Below, in pieces: positions 62,011 to 64,000 of a stretch of DNA of 64,000 nt. The position numbers and the translations under genes were made by a program. The notes beneath the pieces were generated by a model. The model was not told the origin of the DNA. It searched no databases and was given only the letters and a program-made list of their open reading frames with translations. Each line of letters begins with the position of its first letter. The first letter of the stretch is position 1. The DNA is from Geosiphon pyriformis (lineage: Eukaryota > Glomeromycota > Glomeromycetes > Archaeosporales > Geosiphonaceae): NCBI GenBank assembly GCA_016748015.1, contig JAAOMT010000586.1:310001-374000 (forward strand), in the 5' to 3' direction.

Positions 62011-62379
62011 TTTATTAGCTTTTCCTGGTCATTGTTGGTTTCTCAGGTTTGGTCAGCATTCCAAGTAAGTTTTTTTTTTTGTTTTCCTTTTCCATTGTCA
62101 TCCCAAAAGGGTATTGATGGTAATTTATTGTGGTTGCCTTCAGTTCATGACACTTAATAGGCTTTCCAGATGGGTTTTTTCTCTTCTTTCTCGAACTTAA
62201 TAAGTGGTGCTAGCATGTTGATAGTCTTAAAATGACCACACATGGCAGGTACCTGTATGTGTTGGCTGTTCTGGCTAAGCTGTAGTTCCTGCATGTTCCA
62301 GTCAAGCATGGCATTTGTTTTGACTAGCCAGTCATTACTAACTAATGCTTAATACTGCATAATTTCTATCACCAAAACT

Positions 62380-62960
62380 TTAATTGGGGTAATAATACTG
62401 TTTACTTTAAAGGGAAAATCATCAATCTTACTGATAAGAGTTTTGGTCACTCCATTAGCCATTATTATTTTAGCACTGGCAGTATAATCAACTTGGTGAT
62501 CTAATTGGTCCATAAGTTGTCATGTAATAATGCTGCCTATTAATCTGCTATCCAGGATTAATTTAATGGCCTGTCTATTGATTTTGGCATTAGTGTATAT
62601 TGCTGTAATAGATTTTTCCTCAAGTACAGCTTTACTGAACAAAAAAATTTCTGACAGTCCTTCAATTTTGAAGGGAAATATAGTTGTGAGTAACTCATCT
62701 TCCATGACAGTAGCTAGTGAGATGTTGTTGGTAGTAAGTGGTTGTGTTTGTTTGGTTTCCAAGTTGTGAGATGTAATGTCTTCTGAAGTTACTAGGAGAC
62801 TTAAATAGTTCTGAGAACTCAGGTTTTGGGTGTATCTAGTTCCTGAACTTTGCTGGCGTGATCCTGATAGCTGGTTGAAGGAGCTGAGAATTGGTTGGTG
62901 TACAACCATCACTGATTGCCAGTTTTGGGTGGTTTTCAATCTGGAATTTCTTGATGTCAT
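62380..62960 (-). pseudogene. Gypsy D protease region
   Basis: TTIFPFKIEGLSEIFLFSKA and KSITAIYTNAKINRQAIKLI lead to LDSRLIGSIIT, the aspartic protease active loop with DSR in place of DSG (Gly to Arg). HQVDYTASAKIIMANGVTKT and KINDFPFKVNSIITPIKVLV follow. It was probably inactivated by the active-site change and stops. Confidence 0.65.
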
Positions 62961-63229
62961 CTGAGCTGGCAGTATTGAAATTGGTTGGGATTGATATATT
63001 ACTTAAGGCTGTGGCTGATAGATAGATTGGGACTGTAATTAATATATGATGGGTGTTGTTAACTGATAAATTAAAGCTTGATATACAAGTGATTAATAAA
63101 TTGGTTGTTGTGTTATTTAGGTGTAATGAAGTGAGTGTTGATTCTAATTTGAGTATTGATTCAGAGCTTTAAATCTGCAATTGGGGTTTCAATATTGGTT
63201 TTCTGATTATTGGTTTTCTATTCTTAATC

Positions 63230-64000
63230 TACAGTCAATTTTCAACTGTCCTGGTTTACCACAGTAGTGGCAAACACATGTCTCTTGCTGCCACTGTTGA
63301 TTGGTCACAGGTGATGAATGCAACTAATTCTGGAAACAATTTGCATTTCCTTGATTATTGTGTCATTGTAGAGGTTAATAAATTGCTTGATTGTTAACTA
63401 AGTACCCTTTTAATTTTTTGTCAATAGAATCACTGAATTGTTTCAGCTTAAAATCCAATTTAAATGATCCATTTATTACTAGGTTGATGGCTTAAACATG
63501 ATTAGCTTTGAGTTCAGTGAATTTGAAATCCCATACATTGGTAACTGTGTCTTGGAGAGTTTGTGGGTGCATTGGACATATGCATTAGAGGATGCTACTG
63601 TGCAGTCTATGGATAAACTGGTTTAGAATCTGTGATGCCATAAAATAGTCAACTTGAATTACTTGAATCTGGTGCAAGTTCCTGTGGAAACATTCCAAGT
63701 AAGTGGTAACTGCTTCAGTTTCTTTCTGTTTGATTGTGGTAAAGGTGTTGGCTAGACAATTAATACTGTTATTATTACTGAAATATCCCAAGAATGCAAT
63801 TTTAAATTTCTGGAATGTTTAAAGTTTGGCAGCTAAACTTTGATACCACAAGTCGGCAGTATTCTGTAAGAAATAGGAGTGCTCTGGCGTCATTCCATCC
63901 ATTGGCTGTAATGGCTTTTTCCACATCATTTAGCCACACTTGTGTATTGTCTTTTTCACCTGTGAATTTCTCAAGTTTTATTATTAGGGTGTAGACTATT
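63230..64000 (-). pseudogene. Gypsy D gag and zinc knuckle (partial)
   Basis: EKFTGEKDNTQVWLNDVEKA at the window edge, then GYFSNNNSINCLANTFTTIK, TEAVTTYLECFHRNLHQIQV, and ASQILNQFIHRLHSSIL. A knuckle CHYCGKPGQLKIDC near 63240-63285 has Gln in place of His. Stops separate the pieces. The 5' end is outside the window. Confidence 0.72.

Larger units (their letters stand above)
56695..64000 (-). mobile_element. Gypsy copy D internal region (continues past window end)
   Basis: Minus-strand Ty3/gypsy element with the same layout as copy A. From the right edge: gag, knuckle, protease, cysteine module, dUTPase, RT, RNase H, integrase, third ORF, then polypurine tract and 3' LTR. The 5' LTR lies beyond 64000. 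It is better preserved than B and C, but Trp, Gly, Asp and Glu codons are changed at key sites. On the plus strand the whole block is T-rich and C-poor, the mirror of copies A to C. Confidence 0.85.

Overview
The window looks like nuclear DNA of an arbuscular-mycorrhizal (Glomeromycotina) fungus, most like Rhizophagus. This is inferred from the very AT-rich composition, genes cut by many 45-100 bp introns, Sel1/kinase and MIR-domain proteins typical of that group, and a LINE family whose protein style I associate with Rhizophagus. No species marker is present.

There are two compartments. Bases 1-21,900 are gene-dense. They hold a decayed Sel1/kinase locus; a WASP/Las17 actin nucleation-promoting factor (-); a SKA1 kinetochore protein (-); a MIR-repeat protein (+); glyoxalase II (+) with an optional mitochondrial leader exon; a myotubularin phosphoinositide phosphatase (-); an unresolved minus-strand locus; and a UBE3C/Hul5-type HECT ubiquitin ligase (+). 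I traced exon structures by eye for all but the unresolved locus, and the frames close in every one. These are housekeeping genes with no shared pathway; WASP and myotubularin both bear on actin and endosomal membranes, SKA1 on chromosome segregation.

Bases 21,855-23,872 are an almost pure AT spacer. From 23,873 to the end everything is retroelement. LINE-1 carries a solo LTR in its ORF1 and is cut in ORF2 by Ty3/gypsy copy A. The 5' LTR of A is itself split by a second LINE (LINE-2, 11-bp target duplication). After A come gypsy copies B and C (+), then copy D (-), which runs off the window and whose 3' LTR ends copy C.

All four gypsy copies are mutated but share one layout: gag, zinc knuckle, protease, a cysteine-rich module, a dUTPase domain, then (except in truncated C) reverse transcriptase, RNase H, integrase and a third ORF before the polypurine tract. 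The dUTPase and cysteine module between protease and RT, the extra ORF, LTRs with long inverted arms whose interior is flipped between the two LTRs of copy A, and a shared YLDN in place of YLDD are the most unusual things here.
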